From assembly GCA_023627715.1 (NCBI GenBank), contig JAMAHW010000033.1:1-64000 (forward strand): a DNA stretch of 64,000 nucleotides. Direction: 5' to 3'. Source of the DNA: Periconia sp. R9002 (Eukaryota; Ascomycota; Dothideomycetes; Pleosporales; Periconiaceae). A model generated the notes under the pieces. The model was not told the origin of the DNA. It did no database searches and saw only the letters and a program-made list of their open reading frames with translations. The position numbers were made by a program, and so were the translations under genes. Of the stretch, positions 1-11,470 are shown in pieces; position 1 is the stretch's first letter, and every line of letters starts with the position of its first letter.

Positions 1-3000
1 TTAAAGCATTCGCTAATTAATTCTCTGCCCCCTTAATATAGACGATCTTAAAATCAAATATAGATAGGAATTCCTACTACTTAGTGTGTCGTTATCCTAG
101 TTCTTTGTTTATTATAAACTCTATAAAGTTCTTATAGTCTATATAGACCTTAGTCCTGTGTTTCGCTCCTTAGAGATACACTCTCTATTACTTAAAAGCT
201 TTGTATATTACTAACATTTCTTTGTTATAGATAGAGTAGTTAAGTTCTAACGGTCCTATCTATTTTAAGAAGTATTTAACTAAATACTCGTATCCCTCTA
301 TTAGGTCAACCTATAGTAAGGCGATACTATACGTAGAATTAGATACGTCTGTTCTAACAATTCCTAGCTATTCTAGATTAAACATTCTTAGGATTAGTTA
401 TTCTAAAAATCTTTTCTTAATCTTATTAAATAATCTCTAGTATTCTTCTGTCTATTTAAAAGGTATATCCTTTTTCGTAAGTCATGTAATAGGTTCCGTA
501 AGTTTTAACTATCTAACTATAAATTTCCTATAAAAGTTCGCTAGTCCGTTAAATTTTTAGATATTAGTAACGTTCTTTAGTACAGGCTATTCTTCAATTT
601 GTTTAATCTTATTTGGGTCAATTCCTAATCTCTCTAGTTCTACTACGAATCCTAGAAAATCTATTTTCTTAGTGTGGAATTCGTATTTTCTTATTTTTAG
701 GAATAGGTAATTCTCCGCAAGTCTCTTTAGGACTTTATATATATATTATATATATTCTTTTTTAGTTTCTAAGAATATTAGAATGTTGTCTAGGTATATA
801 AATACAAAAACGTCTAGATGCTCCCTAAGCACTATGTTGATTCTATCTTAAAATACTATAGGTGCATTAGTAAGTCCGAATGGCATTACCTAGTATTTGT
901 ATAGTCTATATTAGGTTCTAAAAGCCGTTTTCTATTTATAGCCTTCCTTAATCCTAATCTAGTGATATGCGTTAGTAACGTCTAACTTTGTAAATATCGT
1001 AGCCTTCCTTATCTAATCTTAGAGGTTTGCTATTAATAGTAAGGGGTATTAATTCTTCTTAGTAATAGCGTTCGTCTTCCTGTAGTCTACGTATAGTCGT
1101 TTCTTAGTAGTCCCCTTTTTGTCTGCAAATGTTGTTCTATATAACACTAGTAACTTTAATAGTCTAATCTATCCTTTTCTAAGTACTAAATTAACGTACT
1201 CTCTTTCGATTCGTAATTCTTCTTCTAATTTTCGGTAAATAGGTCCCTATCTAGCGGTTTTACCTTCTTCTAGTTTAATTTTAATATCCTATAGTTTATA
1301 TTCTAGAAGGTAACCTTTAGGTTTCTAAAGTAGCTTTTCCTATTTCTTGTATTCTTCTAAGAATTTTCTAATATAGGTCTCTATATTTGCTTAGAGTCGT
1401 TTATATTAATAGCTAATTTTCCCCGTCTGCTAGTTAATATTAGGATTTATTGCTTTTAGCTATAGCATTCCTAAGATAACATCTTACTTATTATTAATCT
1501 GTGTTATATCTATAACTATGTTGTAAAGCTAGAGTCCTTCTAATATTAGTGTTAATAGCTTTATCTTAAATCGTATTAGTTCCTAAAATAGGTTTCCTTC
1601 TATAGTATAAAGTTGTTATAGATACTGTTTTGTCGTATACTTTATTCTTTAGTTTTTAATAAATATTTTAGAGATGAAGTTCCTAGTTGCTCTACTATTA
1701 ACTATAATCTATATCTTTTTTCCTTAATAAACCCTGTTCGTTATAATGTGTGGTCTTATATTTCTTTTAAGTTTCTTATTTTTAGGCTAGTAACGGGCGT
1801 TTTTCTTTTTTTCTATATACTTAGCGTATTTATTGTTTGTATATTTATACTATAGTCTACCTATAACACATAGTAGTAGTAGATTTAGTCTGGGTTTAAG
1901 GATAAGGTGTCCCTTCTACCTATCCTTTAGGTGCCACCTATAGACTTCTTTACGTATAATAATATTAATTTCTTATTCTCTATTTTAGATCGGCTAGACT
2001 TAGTATTTCTTCTTTAGTATTATATAAATCTAGCATTTTACTTTAATATATAATACCTATACTATCTTATAGTGTGCGGGGTATCCTATCCTAACTTAAG
2101 AGTCGTCCCCTTTCCTATATTCGTCTTCCTCTAGCTTATCTTATACTAAAATATAGTATTTAATAACCTTTCTAGGAGTATATATATTATTAATCTATTT
2201 TATAAGCTTTAACAGCTTCCTCTACTCTACTTAAGTAGGCATTTCTTATTTTACAACGTATTTATTTTCTAACTAGTTCTAAAACGATGTAAATCTGGTA
2301 TTATATAAATATTATATTTTCTATTCTTTATAGGCTTCTTTAAGGGTCATTTCTAGTCCGGCCTTCTTAATAAATCTCCAATCTCTAGAGTTATTCTAGC
2401 TTCCTAGGTTACTTTCTTCCGTAACTTCTATATAGACCGCCCCTAAATAGCGTTGTTTAGGTTCGTACTACTAGCTATCATTAGAACTTCCTTTTTTTAA
2501 AGATTCTAATTCTTCCTCTTTTACTATTATAGAGGGTGTTAGTATAGAGTATTTAGTAGTGTTCTCTAACCCCTCACCGATCTCCCTACTAGATTCTACC
2601 TAGTTACAAGTCCTATCCTTACTTACTACTATTTTTTCATTTTTCCTATTTAGAAACTAGCTATTTTCTTATTTAGCTTTAATGTAAATTAGGCAGTCGT
2701 CTCTATAGTAAAAGGTCTAGTATAATTTAATATATTTACCGTTTACCGCGATCTTTTTCTTAGATCCTTCATTTCTAGACCTTTTTAGAGTCTTATCTAT
2801 ATTCTTAGCTTAGCTCTTTTTAGCTTTCTTGCTATAACAGTCTTAGGTAAAGTGTCCCTTCTTTCTATAGTTATAGTATGTAAGGTCCTTCCTTTTATTG
2901 TCTTTAGGTTTGGTTTTACTTCTACAGTCCTTTATATAGTAGCCTTTCTTTCCGCAATTAAAGTATTTAAATTTCTTCTTTTTAGATTTCTTATTTTTAT

Positions 3001-3900
3001 TCACGTTAAGGATTATTAGATTGCTATAATCCTAGTTCTAGTGTCCCTATAACGTCTTCTTCTTTTTCTATTACTAGAGTTTATTATCTACACTTAGAGC
3101 TTGCCTCTTAAGTGCGTTAAGTGTTATTAGCTTATCTATGCGAATTATTTTATAAGTGATTTCTGGCTTAAGTCTTTTATAAAATTAGGATATTAGGGAT
3201 AGCTCGTTCTATTCTATGTTTATAGACAACTATTTAAATATAGATATATAGTTAAGTACTAACTTTTTTTGTTTAAGTTTCTAGAGTCTTTTAGTAGATT
3301 ATTATTAGATATTCTTATCTCTAAATACCCTCTTAAGTTTCTGTGTAAAGTAGTTAAAGTTACTAAAAATTAAGACTATCTCTAGTTTTTGCATTCTAGG
3401 TGCGAACGTCCTATAATCTGTCTAGTAAGGTTTAAACCACCTTATAGCCTTATCTTTAAGATATATAGCTACGTAGGCTACCTTCTTTTCCTTAGTGTCG
3501 AAGTGTGCTACTTATATGTCTAGATATAGTATAGCGTTAGCTAAGAAAGGTCTTAGTTTGTTCTAGGTTCTATTAAACTTTTCTATAGTTAGGAGCTTTA
3601 GTAGTTTCTTTATCGCGCTTAACTAGAGCTAATAGATAAGTGTTAATTATTCTTACTACTTACCTAGCACTGCCTTAAGTTGTGCTTTATTTTATTTAAA
3701 GCTATCCTTTAAAACCTTATTTTATACTATTAAGGCTTAGATAGCTTTTTTTATTTATTAGTAATCTATATTATCCAACGAGCGCACTAATAGAGCTGCT
3801 GCTCCTTTAGGTTATTATCTTAGTACTATTATTTAGCTTAGACCGTACGCTACTTACGCTTCGCTCTTTTAATACTTAATTATTAAACTATTAGGGTCCT
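1..3900 (-). mobile_element. RIP-degenerated Ty3/Gypsy retrotransposon, gag-pol remnant (left end outside window)
   Basis: Read on the minus strand, this AT-rich stretch keeps recognisable pol motifs despite many stops. At about 1099-1058 it reads RLYVDYRKTNAITK, the reverse-transcriptase '(R)CVDYR.LN..T' block. At about 1000-961 it reads FTKLDVTNAYH. At about 890-855 there is a MPFGLTNAP match, and at about 817-783 the catalytic YLDD box appears as YLDN. Two zinc-knuckle remnants (CxxCGKKGHF-like) lie near 2850-2895 and 2940-2975, placing gag to the right and pol to the left. RNase H-like residues continue toward position 250; integrase would lie off the left edge. Lost Trp, Cys and Arg codons and the abundance of TA-rich stops fit C-to-T changes by RIP. 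No intact ORF remains. The right boundary is approximate. Confidence 0.85.
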
Positions 3901-4800
3901 ACTTAGGCCTTAAAGCAGGATACTAGGTGGTGCGTAAGGGGAGTAAATAGAAGTATAATATTACAGGATAACAGTAGGATATATAACCGTTAATAAGCAC
4001 GATGCAATAGATTCTAAATAGTAGATATTAAAAGTAGGGTAGCTCCTTAGTTAAAGGATTAAATTAACGATAAAGACTATCTAAGGAGTGTGATATGTGC
4101 TTACTATATACTAATAAAATTTCTAAGCTCTATAGCTCTATAGTCTCTATTAGTTATAGAGACATAGATCTTATAGAGACGTCTCTACGTCTCTATCTAT
4201 CTTAGCACCTATAGAGTTATAGAGCCGTTACGTGACCTAGTTACGTATCTATGTTGTGGTCTGCTTTAGGTTTAAGATCCTAGTCTTCATCTACATCGTG
4301 CTACTTATGGTTATTATTGAAATTACACTTACTATAAGTGCTAAGAGTAATTCTGTAAGGCACAGCCGTAATACTCTAGACTTTTAACTATTACTAGTAA
4401 TTCTTAGTTATAAGTATTATAATTATACTCTACCTAGATTAACTTTCTTAAAAAAAAGTCTATTAGCTACTATTAGGCTAGACTATTAGGCTTTAGCACT
4501 AATTAGCTTAAAATACTAGTAATTACTCTACCTAAAATATTAATCTCTATTTTTATTTCTCTTTTTAGCTTAAAGTAAGTAAAGATTAATACGTCTATAA
4601 ATAATTTTTTTAAAATTAAAAAAGCTTTTTTTACTTTTTAACTTATTACTATTACCTAACTTTTTTCCTTTTTTTATACTAGCCTACTTTAGGCTATATT
4701 TAGCTCTTTTTAGGTTAATTTAGTAAGTAGGAGTACTATCTAGGAGAATTTATAGATAAATTAATAGTAATAGTTTATAAAACTAAAGAATATATATATA
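3900..4800. repeat. AT-rich linker with clustered inverted 'tctctat/atagaga' motifs, possibly LTR remnants
   Basis: No coding signal is visible. Positions 4125-4225 contain many short inverted copies of tctctat/atagaga, including the perfect palindrome agagacgtctct at 4175-4186. The stretch lies between two Gypsy remnants in the same orientation, where LTR sequence would be expected, but no LTR pair could be matched by eye because of the mutation load. Confidence 0.4.
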
Positions 4801-7500
4801 TCTTATATAGTACGTAGTAATAGCTATTCTTCTACTATTTTAACTTTTTCTTAATTAACTTTAACTCCTCTAGGCGAGATAATATAGCCTAGGTACTTAG
4901 TATACTAAATATGCTATTTGTACTTTAAAAGCTTTAAGTATAGCTTAAATTAGCGTAATCTATCTAAAACTAACTTAATATAGTATATATATTTTTCTAT
5001 TATTTTAAAAAAGACTAGGATATTATCTAAGTAGATAATATAAACTATATTAACTAATCTTATAAAAGCCTAGTTTATATAAGCCTAGAACTAAGTAGAA
5101 GCATTTATTAAGCTAAAAGGTATAATAGTATACTTAAAATAACTATATTTTATCTAGAAAGTAGTTTTCTATTTATTACCTTCCTAAATTCTTATATAGT
5201 AATATATATCCTATATATTAAGCTTTATATAGTAATTTACTTATAAGAGTCTATCTAAAAACTCTATAATTAGAGGTAAGAAGTAGTAATTCTTAATAGT
5301 TACTTTATTTAAACTCTAGTAATCTATATAGAAGTGTAAACTACTATTTTTTTTCTTTATAAAGAGTATTAGTGCACTAGTTAGTAATTTTAAGCGTTAA
5401 ATCTACTTTTTTTTTAAGTACTTAGATATATACTTTTTTAAGACCTATAATTTAGTTGTTAAGAAGTTATATAGAGGCTTATAAGGTAGTTACTCTTTAG
5501 GTAATAGGTTTATAGCTAAATTTTAAAGACTATACTTAGGAAGCTCTCTAGCGTTTTCTTCTAACTCTAAGTTAAAGTACTTACTATACTCTAGTAGTAA
5601 TAAGCTCTTATTAGCGCTATTTAGCCTAATTTAACTTATAAAGTTTACTAATATTATATAGAGATCTACTTTATAGCTTTATATAGTTTTATTAAACTTA
5701 GAGGCCTTTTTTAGCGCAACTAGTATAAACTTAGGCTAAGATCTAAAAATTTATCTTTAAAATAGTATTCTTTTACTACTATAGCTTAACTTTAGTTAAT
5801 ACTTTTTAATCTAAAGTAAACTAAAAAATATTAGATAGTTAAGTTAGCTTATTACTAAAAACTTAATAGTATAAACTTTTTTTCTACTTTTTAAGTTAAC
5901 TACTTCTATATTAACTTCTATAACTCTATAGAGGTTAATTAAGCTCCTATTAAAACTTTTAGTAGATATTTACTAATACTTACTTTTTATAGGTAGCTTT
6001 AACTCTTCTACCTTTTCTAAGGCTATAAGGTTAAGCTATAAATACTTATTAACTAGGGCCTTAAATAGCTTTAATTACCTTATTAATACTAAAACTATTA
6101 ATATTTATAATATTTTTAAGTATACTACGTTCTATAAAAAACTTATATTTTTTTTTTCTTTTAATAAGTTTATAGTAGCTATAAGGTAGAAGCTAAGTCT
6201 CTAAAGCTTTTACTTTTTTTTAACTTATCTTTATTTAGAGCGTCTACCTCTCTTTTAGAGTTAAAATACTTATTTATATAGTAACTAACTTTTTAGTAGT
6301 TTTAATAAGTAACTTTAAATTTAAGTAGAGTAGATAATGCTTTATTAGTCTTCTATATACTACTTTAGGCTATTTTATATTTTTTTATTCTTTTTAGAGG
6401 TCTCTTAATCTTCTACTTTAGTAGAAAGATATTCTAACCCTTAACGCTTTTTTCCCACACACTTTTTACAAACAACTTTTTAACCACTTTTTTGTACTAG
6501 GCCTAGGCAACCTAGGTAGTTATTACTATTAAAAGTGCCTAATACTTACTTATTTAGTAGAAAGTAGTTAGCTCTCCTATTTTTTACTTTTCTTAGAATT
6601 ACGTTAATAATCTCTCTTTAATTTATACTTCCTATAGTATATAATATTAGCTTACTCTTTAATCTAGTTAATTATTAAGACTTACTTAGCTAGTATTAGA
6701 TATAGGTTAGTATAGATCTAATTAAGTAAAGTATTATAGTACGCTAAGACCTAGAACCTAATAAGCTATATATTACTTAGTTTATTTTAAAGAGAGCGTA
6801 GGTACTTTATAAGTTTTATAGGTATTTAATTATTACGCTACTTTATATAACTAATTACTTTAAAAGTAGCTTACTAGTGCTTTTAAATTAAACTAAGTAA
6901 ATTTAGTATTACTTCTTTTAAATTAGTCTAATTTAGCTAAAAAAAGAGCACCCTATACTACTTAAAATTAATATAGGTTTTCTAGAGTATTTTTATAGTT
7001 TCTAAGATATATCTAACTCTAAAGTTTACTTTACTAGCTTTATTAAAAAAGTAAGTAGCTACTTAGATAAAGTAACTCTTATAGTTATAGACTTAATAAT
7101 TATACTTTACCTAAGTCTTTTTAGAGAAAACTTAGGGAGGATCTAGCTTTAGTAAGCTTATACTTAGAGTTAGTATACCTCTTAAAAGCTTAGTTATAAG
7201 TAAAATATAGTTTTAAAAGCTAGTACTATTATATTAAGCTTTTAAGGTACGTAAAGTTACTAATTCTACTTTTAACTTTATATTTTTTTACTATTTATAT
7301 AGGTTTTTTAGCTTTTATTTTTCTAAAGACTTTTTTAGCATAGATTAGCGTAATAAAAAGGTAAATAGCTTAACTAAAAGTTTAAAAAGTATTTTAAACT
7401 TTTACTAAGTATTCTACTTCTTAATTAAGTTATTTAGCTAAGAATTTTTTACCTAAATACTAAGTTAATTTAAGAGGTTTTTATTAGCCTATAGAGTTAC
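4800..7500 (-). mobile_element. second RIP-degenerated Ty3/Gypsy element
   Basis: This is a second reverse-transcriptase remnant on the minus strand. At about 5345-5255 it reads YIDY*SLNKVTIKN, matching the Gypsy 'CIDYR.LNKVTIKNRYPLP' block with Trp/Arg-type positions replaced. At about 5055-5011 it reads IYLDNILV (catalytic YLDD box as YLDN), and at about 4910-4870 YLGYIISPRGV, the conserved block downstream of the active site. A PFSLINA remnant of MPFGLTNAP sits near 5130. Motif order matches the first element, so both lie in the same orientation. Sequence to the right (5.5-7.5 kb) is equally AT-rich and presumably holds the rest of the element, but I could not recognise gag in it. Boundaries are approximate. 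Confidence 0.75.
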
Positions 7501-8894
7501 TAACACTCTATAAGACTAGAGTAGTTAAGTTCCTAAAAGAGTACTTAACCTATCTATAGGAGGAGAAAATATTTTTTAGCTTTTTAGTAGCTTTATTATT
7601 TAGGGGAGTAATTATAATATTAAAGAAGGACTAGTAGGTAGGTAAGTATATAAAGTAGGTAGAGGTTTTAGCTATAAGCTTCTATTATAATAAGGAGTAA
7701 TTGCTAGAGATATAGTAAGTTACTCTAGGATAGCTACTTAAAGGAGGGGCTTAGTTACCTAAGAATAGGCTTAGCTACCCTTATTTAAGCTAAATTAAGC
7801 TAGTATAGCCTAATCCTTAACAATTTCTATATAGATATATTTAATTATATTTTATATATACTATACTATAGGTATAGTATAAATGTACACTACGTATTTC
7901 TTAGATTTATACTTATTACACGCTACTAATATACTTACTAGACCCCCTATACACCCTATATTAATATATTAGAATATTACGGCTATATATAGTAGTATAG
8001 TAATAGCGTATAACTAGATTAATAATAAGGAAGTTTATAAATAAATACTAATATCTTTTCTATTAATCTCCTTCTTCTAGAAAATTTATTAATATAATTA
8101 TCTAAAATATTAGCTGTATTAACCTCTCTATTACGCGCTTAATACTATTTAAACTTATTAAGCTTTCTCTTAGCTTTATTCCTATACCTACTAGACCTAC
8201 TACTAGTGCTACTACTACTAAAATTAAGTCTTTTACTACTTAGGTTAAATGGTTTAAAAAGTTTAGTAAGAACGCTTCTAAAGACGGCTAAGAAATAAAT
8301 TAATAGGTAGAAGAAAATAAGAGAAACTAGCCTATAATACTTTATAAAGCGTATAATAATACTATAAATTTATTCTAGAAGAGTCTTAAAGAGTAGTTTA
8401 TAGAGATATTTATTAATACGTATAGTAATAATTTTTATATCGTTTTAATAGATAGTAGTATATAGCTAGAGCCTAATGCTAGGCTAAACCCTAATAATTT
8501 AAAAGACGCTATAGTAGTTAATCTAGTACCCTACGCTCTTTGCACTTTTATTTTAATAAACTAATTAGGTAAATAGTAAATGTACCTTCTTACCACCTTT
8601 ATAAATAACATTAACTTCCTTCTACTTATTAATGTAAGTAATCTTTAAGTAGCGCAGCTAGCTATTTTACTAAATCCTAGGATTTCCCCTCTTGTAAACG
8701 AGAAAATAGTGACGTGTAGAACTCTAATAGGGTAAGTTAGCTAGCTATATTAATAGATTTTTTATTAGTGTTAGATAGTTTATAGCACTATAGTACTAAA
8801 GGCTATCTCTACCTAGATAAATAGGAGGAATATATATTAAACATATAAAATAGATTTTTTATCTAAGGTCTACTAACTAATTTTTCTCTTCTTA
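7500..8894 (+). repeat. RIP-affected AT-rich tract with a relic plus-strand reading frame
   Basis: Most of this stretch is featureless AT-rich DNA. From about 8180 to 8560 one plus-strand frame reads as plausible protein if TAA/TAG are taken as former CAA/CAG codons: a Thr/Ser/Pro-rich segment and then a charged segment around VKWFKKFSKNASKDG. All interruptions are of the C-to-T type. The gene family is not recognised. The tract ends abruptly at about 8895, where base composition becomes ordinary. Confidence 0.5.
8766..8855 (+). repeat. Dispersed repeat, copy 1 (heavily mutated)
   Basis: The core 'tagtactaaaggctatctc' aligns with 'cagtactaagggctacccc' of the copy near 9742-9840 and with a third copy near 37345-37415. 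Differences from the other copies are mostly C-to-T or G-to-A, so this copy has been through RIP while the others largely escaped. The element type is unknown and the true ends are not defined. Confidence 0.55.
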
Positions 8895-8895
8895 G

Positions 8896-9081
8896 AGATG
8901 TCGTCGTCTCGCCCTTGCCGAGCCCGGCGTTATCCCCACCGCAGTTACCGCCGACCGAGCGCGAAACATCAACAAGATTAATAGTTATGGTCTGGGAATC
9001 ACTGTTGGTGACGTCATCCAGAATGCCGTAAGCATTGAATTTTTCTGTAGGACGCGATCGAGGTTAGCTGACATAGAATAG
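8896..9081 (+). pseudogene. Gene fragment of unknown family at the RIP boundary
   Basis: Immediately right of the AT-rich block one frame stays open for about 60 codons, with balanced composition (for example INSYGLGITVGDVIQNAVSI), and stops at 9079-9081. It has no start codon and its left side runs into mutated DNA. It is probably the surviving end of a gene cut by the repeat block. The family is not recognised, and a spurious open frame is possible. Confidence 0.3.
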
Positions 9082-9741
9082 CTTGACTGCCACGGTCAGG
9101 GAAAGACTTCGTCGGATGTGGATTATAGTGGACTACTGGATAATCCAGGCAGCATCACCATTCCGCCCTGTTTTTTTGGCTTTCGCGTGGTTGAAATGAC
9201 TCAGAAGTAGTGAGAACGTTGAGCGGATATAAGCGAGCTGTTTTGGTTTACATTGGGAAGTAGTGAAAAGTGAGGGTCTGTGGGATATGCATTAAAAAGA
9301 AAGAAAACTTCATCCTTAGGGTGTCACGTGTTGAGTGCGTAGTGGGTATACTCAAGTGCTTATATACTGAATTTGCCATCTTCTTTTTTTTTATTTAATT
9401 CGGTGTATTCATGATTCTCATTCACCATTGAAGTAATAACAATTTAAAGACAAGGAGGGGAAATGTTAGGGATGGTGCACACTTCAACAATGGATAGAAC
9501 ACGGGAGTAACACTCCACCAACATCGACAGCTCGCAAAAATCAAACATCCAGCAAGCTGAACATTGAAAATGTTCAAAGAGTTAAAGTCCAGCGCTATTC
9601 TAGGGCAAGATATCCCAGCAATCCCGTCATCAGTGTGGCTTTCTTTTAATATCCCACTGTGTCACACAGTACAGACAAGAGAAAAGCAGACCCCTAGTAC
9701 TACTCTTAAGAGACAGAAACCGATAGCCAGACTCCTAGTGA
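9082..9741. other. Intergenic stretch
   Basis: I see no gene here. A short plus-strand ORF at 9564-9779 runs into the dispersed repeat and has no family resemblance, so it was not called. Confidence 0.4.
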
Positions 9742-9840
9742 CAGACAGATTCAGATATTTCATAGTACCGCAGTACTAAGGGCTACCCCTACCCATACAA
9801 AAAAGAACATTATATATCAAATACATGAAAAGATTTTGCT
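9742..9840 (+). repeat. Dispersed repeat, copy 2
   Basis: It shares 'agatatttcatagtaccg' followed by 'cagtactaagggctacccc' with the copy at 37345-37415 (there 'aaatatttcatagaaccg') and with the mutated copy at 8766-8855. All three are in the same orientation. No terminal repeats or coding capacity were seen. Confidence 0.6.
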
Positions 9841-9973
9841 AAGCTAAATTCATTCAATAGCTAGACTAAAAGGGAGTAGAAACAAGTACTATAGTTAGAG
9901 AGCGCCTCCTGAATCTAAACTTTTACCCCTTCTTCTAGTATCATTGCCACTAACGCTTTGATTGACACTTCGC

Positions 9974-10930
9974 CTACATTATCGAACCTTTATCCCTTAA
10001 AGCCACCATATGATTTATTCTCCCACGATCCAGCGACCCTTTCTTCACCTGACAGCACCTTGGCACGGCAAGCACTTTCTTTCCTGTATACTCCACTGGA
10101 TCTACTGCAAACAGAAGGTATTTCTCTGCGAATGATTCCACGTCATTGTCCACGTCAATGAGGTTGATTGCCAATACGTCTGGTTTGGAATCGTTGGTGG
10201 GGACGAGGTGGTCAAATGTGACACCGTAATAGTCGATGCGACTAACGAGATCGGTAATGATCAGTGACAAAGATTACAAAACTTCAATGTGGCAAACAAT
10301 TTCTTACTCCAATGGTCTATTTCCTTCCATTACAAAGCTCACGTACTCATTCCGCACCAATAAATCACCATCAACCCCTTGACGTACTTCCTGTCCGTAC
10401 AGTTTCTGATATGTAAGATTTGCGAGCATCGGTCCTGCCAGTTGTGGAAAAGGGGGGTTCAAATGATCGAAATTCCAGGATACGTCTGGAAAAAGCTTCT
10501 GTACACACTCCATCGGGCCTTGTATTTCGATTCTTAATGGCTTTTCTAGAGGCGGGGGATGTAGAGGATGAGAAGGTTTGTGGATGCAAGGGTGAACGTA
10601 AAGATCTAGAGCCATCGAGCGCTCCTGATTGCTAGTTTCTGGAAGTTTCAACAAAGGTGTGGTGAAGTTTGAATGTAGGGATAGATGTTACACGAGCAAC
10701 GACAGATCGAAGCAGAATGAATTGTTCGCCGTCCTTCCATTATATAGCTAAGGCTGGAGCCTAAAGGCAGACACATAGGGCACGTCGTGTAACTTCAAGT
10801 CAGCACTGCGCCAGACCTTGGCTCTGAAATTACCAATCAAATCTGGTAAACCCATTATCCAGTATGTTGTGCCTAAGCCAGGGGGATCGTAGGTCTGCAG
10901 CCAATCCAGGGTTCGCGCTTGCATAACCAA
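9974..10930 (-). pseudogene. Unrecognised, probably decayed gene in three ORF pieces
   Basis: Three consecutive minus-strand open segments (about 10930-10748, 10654-10304 and 10270-9974) have protein-like composition, for example IGNFRAKVWRSADLKLHD, FPDVSWNFDHLNPPFPQL and VLAINLIDVDNDVESFAE. A plausible donor (gtaaga, after codons reading GNRPLE near 10304) suggests an intron, but no acceptor rejoins the frames cleanly and stops lie between the pieces. I do not recognise the family. It may be a broken multi-exon gene or chance ORFs. Confidence 0.3.
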
Positions 10931-11470
10931 TCACTGAAACACCCCTAACCGCCATCCAAACCGCTAAAACTTCGAGCCAGGTTCGCTTCCCTAGACGCAG
11001 AACAAGATTATGAGCACTTTAGTAGAATCTTGAATTGTCACTTGTTAGTAGTGAGGCCAAGGGAACCAACTTGCTCTCAAACGACATAGTCTTTCTAGCG
11101 AGTTCGGGTCGAAGTGAGAAAAGGGGGAGGGGGGTTCAGTGATATCTCTCCGTTTAACTACCATTTTTCTCCGATAAGTGTTTCTTGTCATCATGCTCAT
11201 TAGTAAGGTCCTTCATATGCTGGACTTCCCATCTCTGTACTTGCATAGGCAAGCCAATAGTTTTATACAATGCAATTAAAAAAGTCCATGAACAGATTGG
11301 TACTGCTTATTCGAATGGAGGCAGTTGCGTTTTGATTCATTTTGATGTAAGCTGCATCGATGCTGATTTCAGAAATGGAACTACCATATAAGTGAGTTAG
11401 AGAGACGTTCAATTTCTAAATTGCTTTCTTTCCGAGCAAATATCTTTTGTCTAGCGTCTGAAATCACTAG
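10931..11470. other. Intergenic stretch 3' of the FAD oxidase
   Basis: No gene is supported here. A 68-codon plus-strand ORF at 11185-11391 has no recognisable features and lies downstream of the converging FAD oxidase. Confidence 0.4.
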
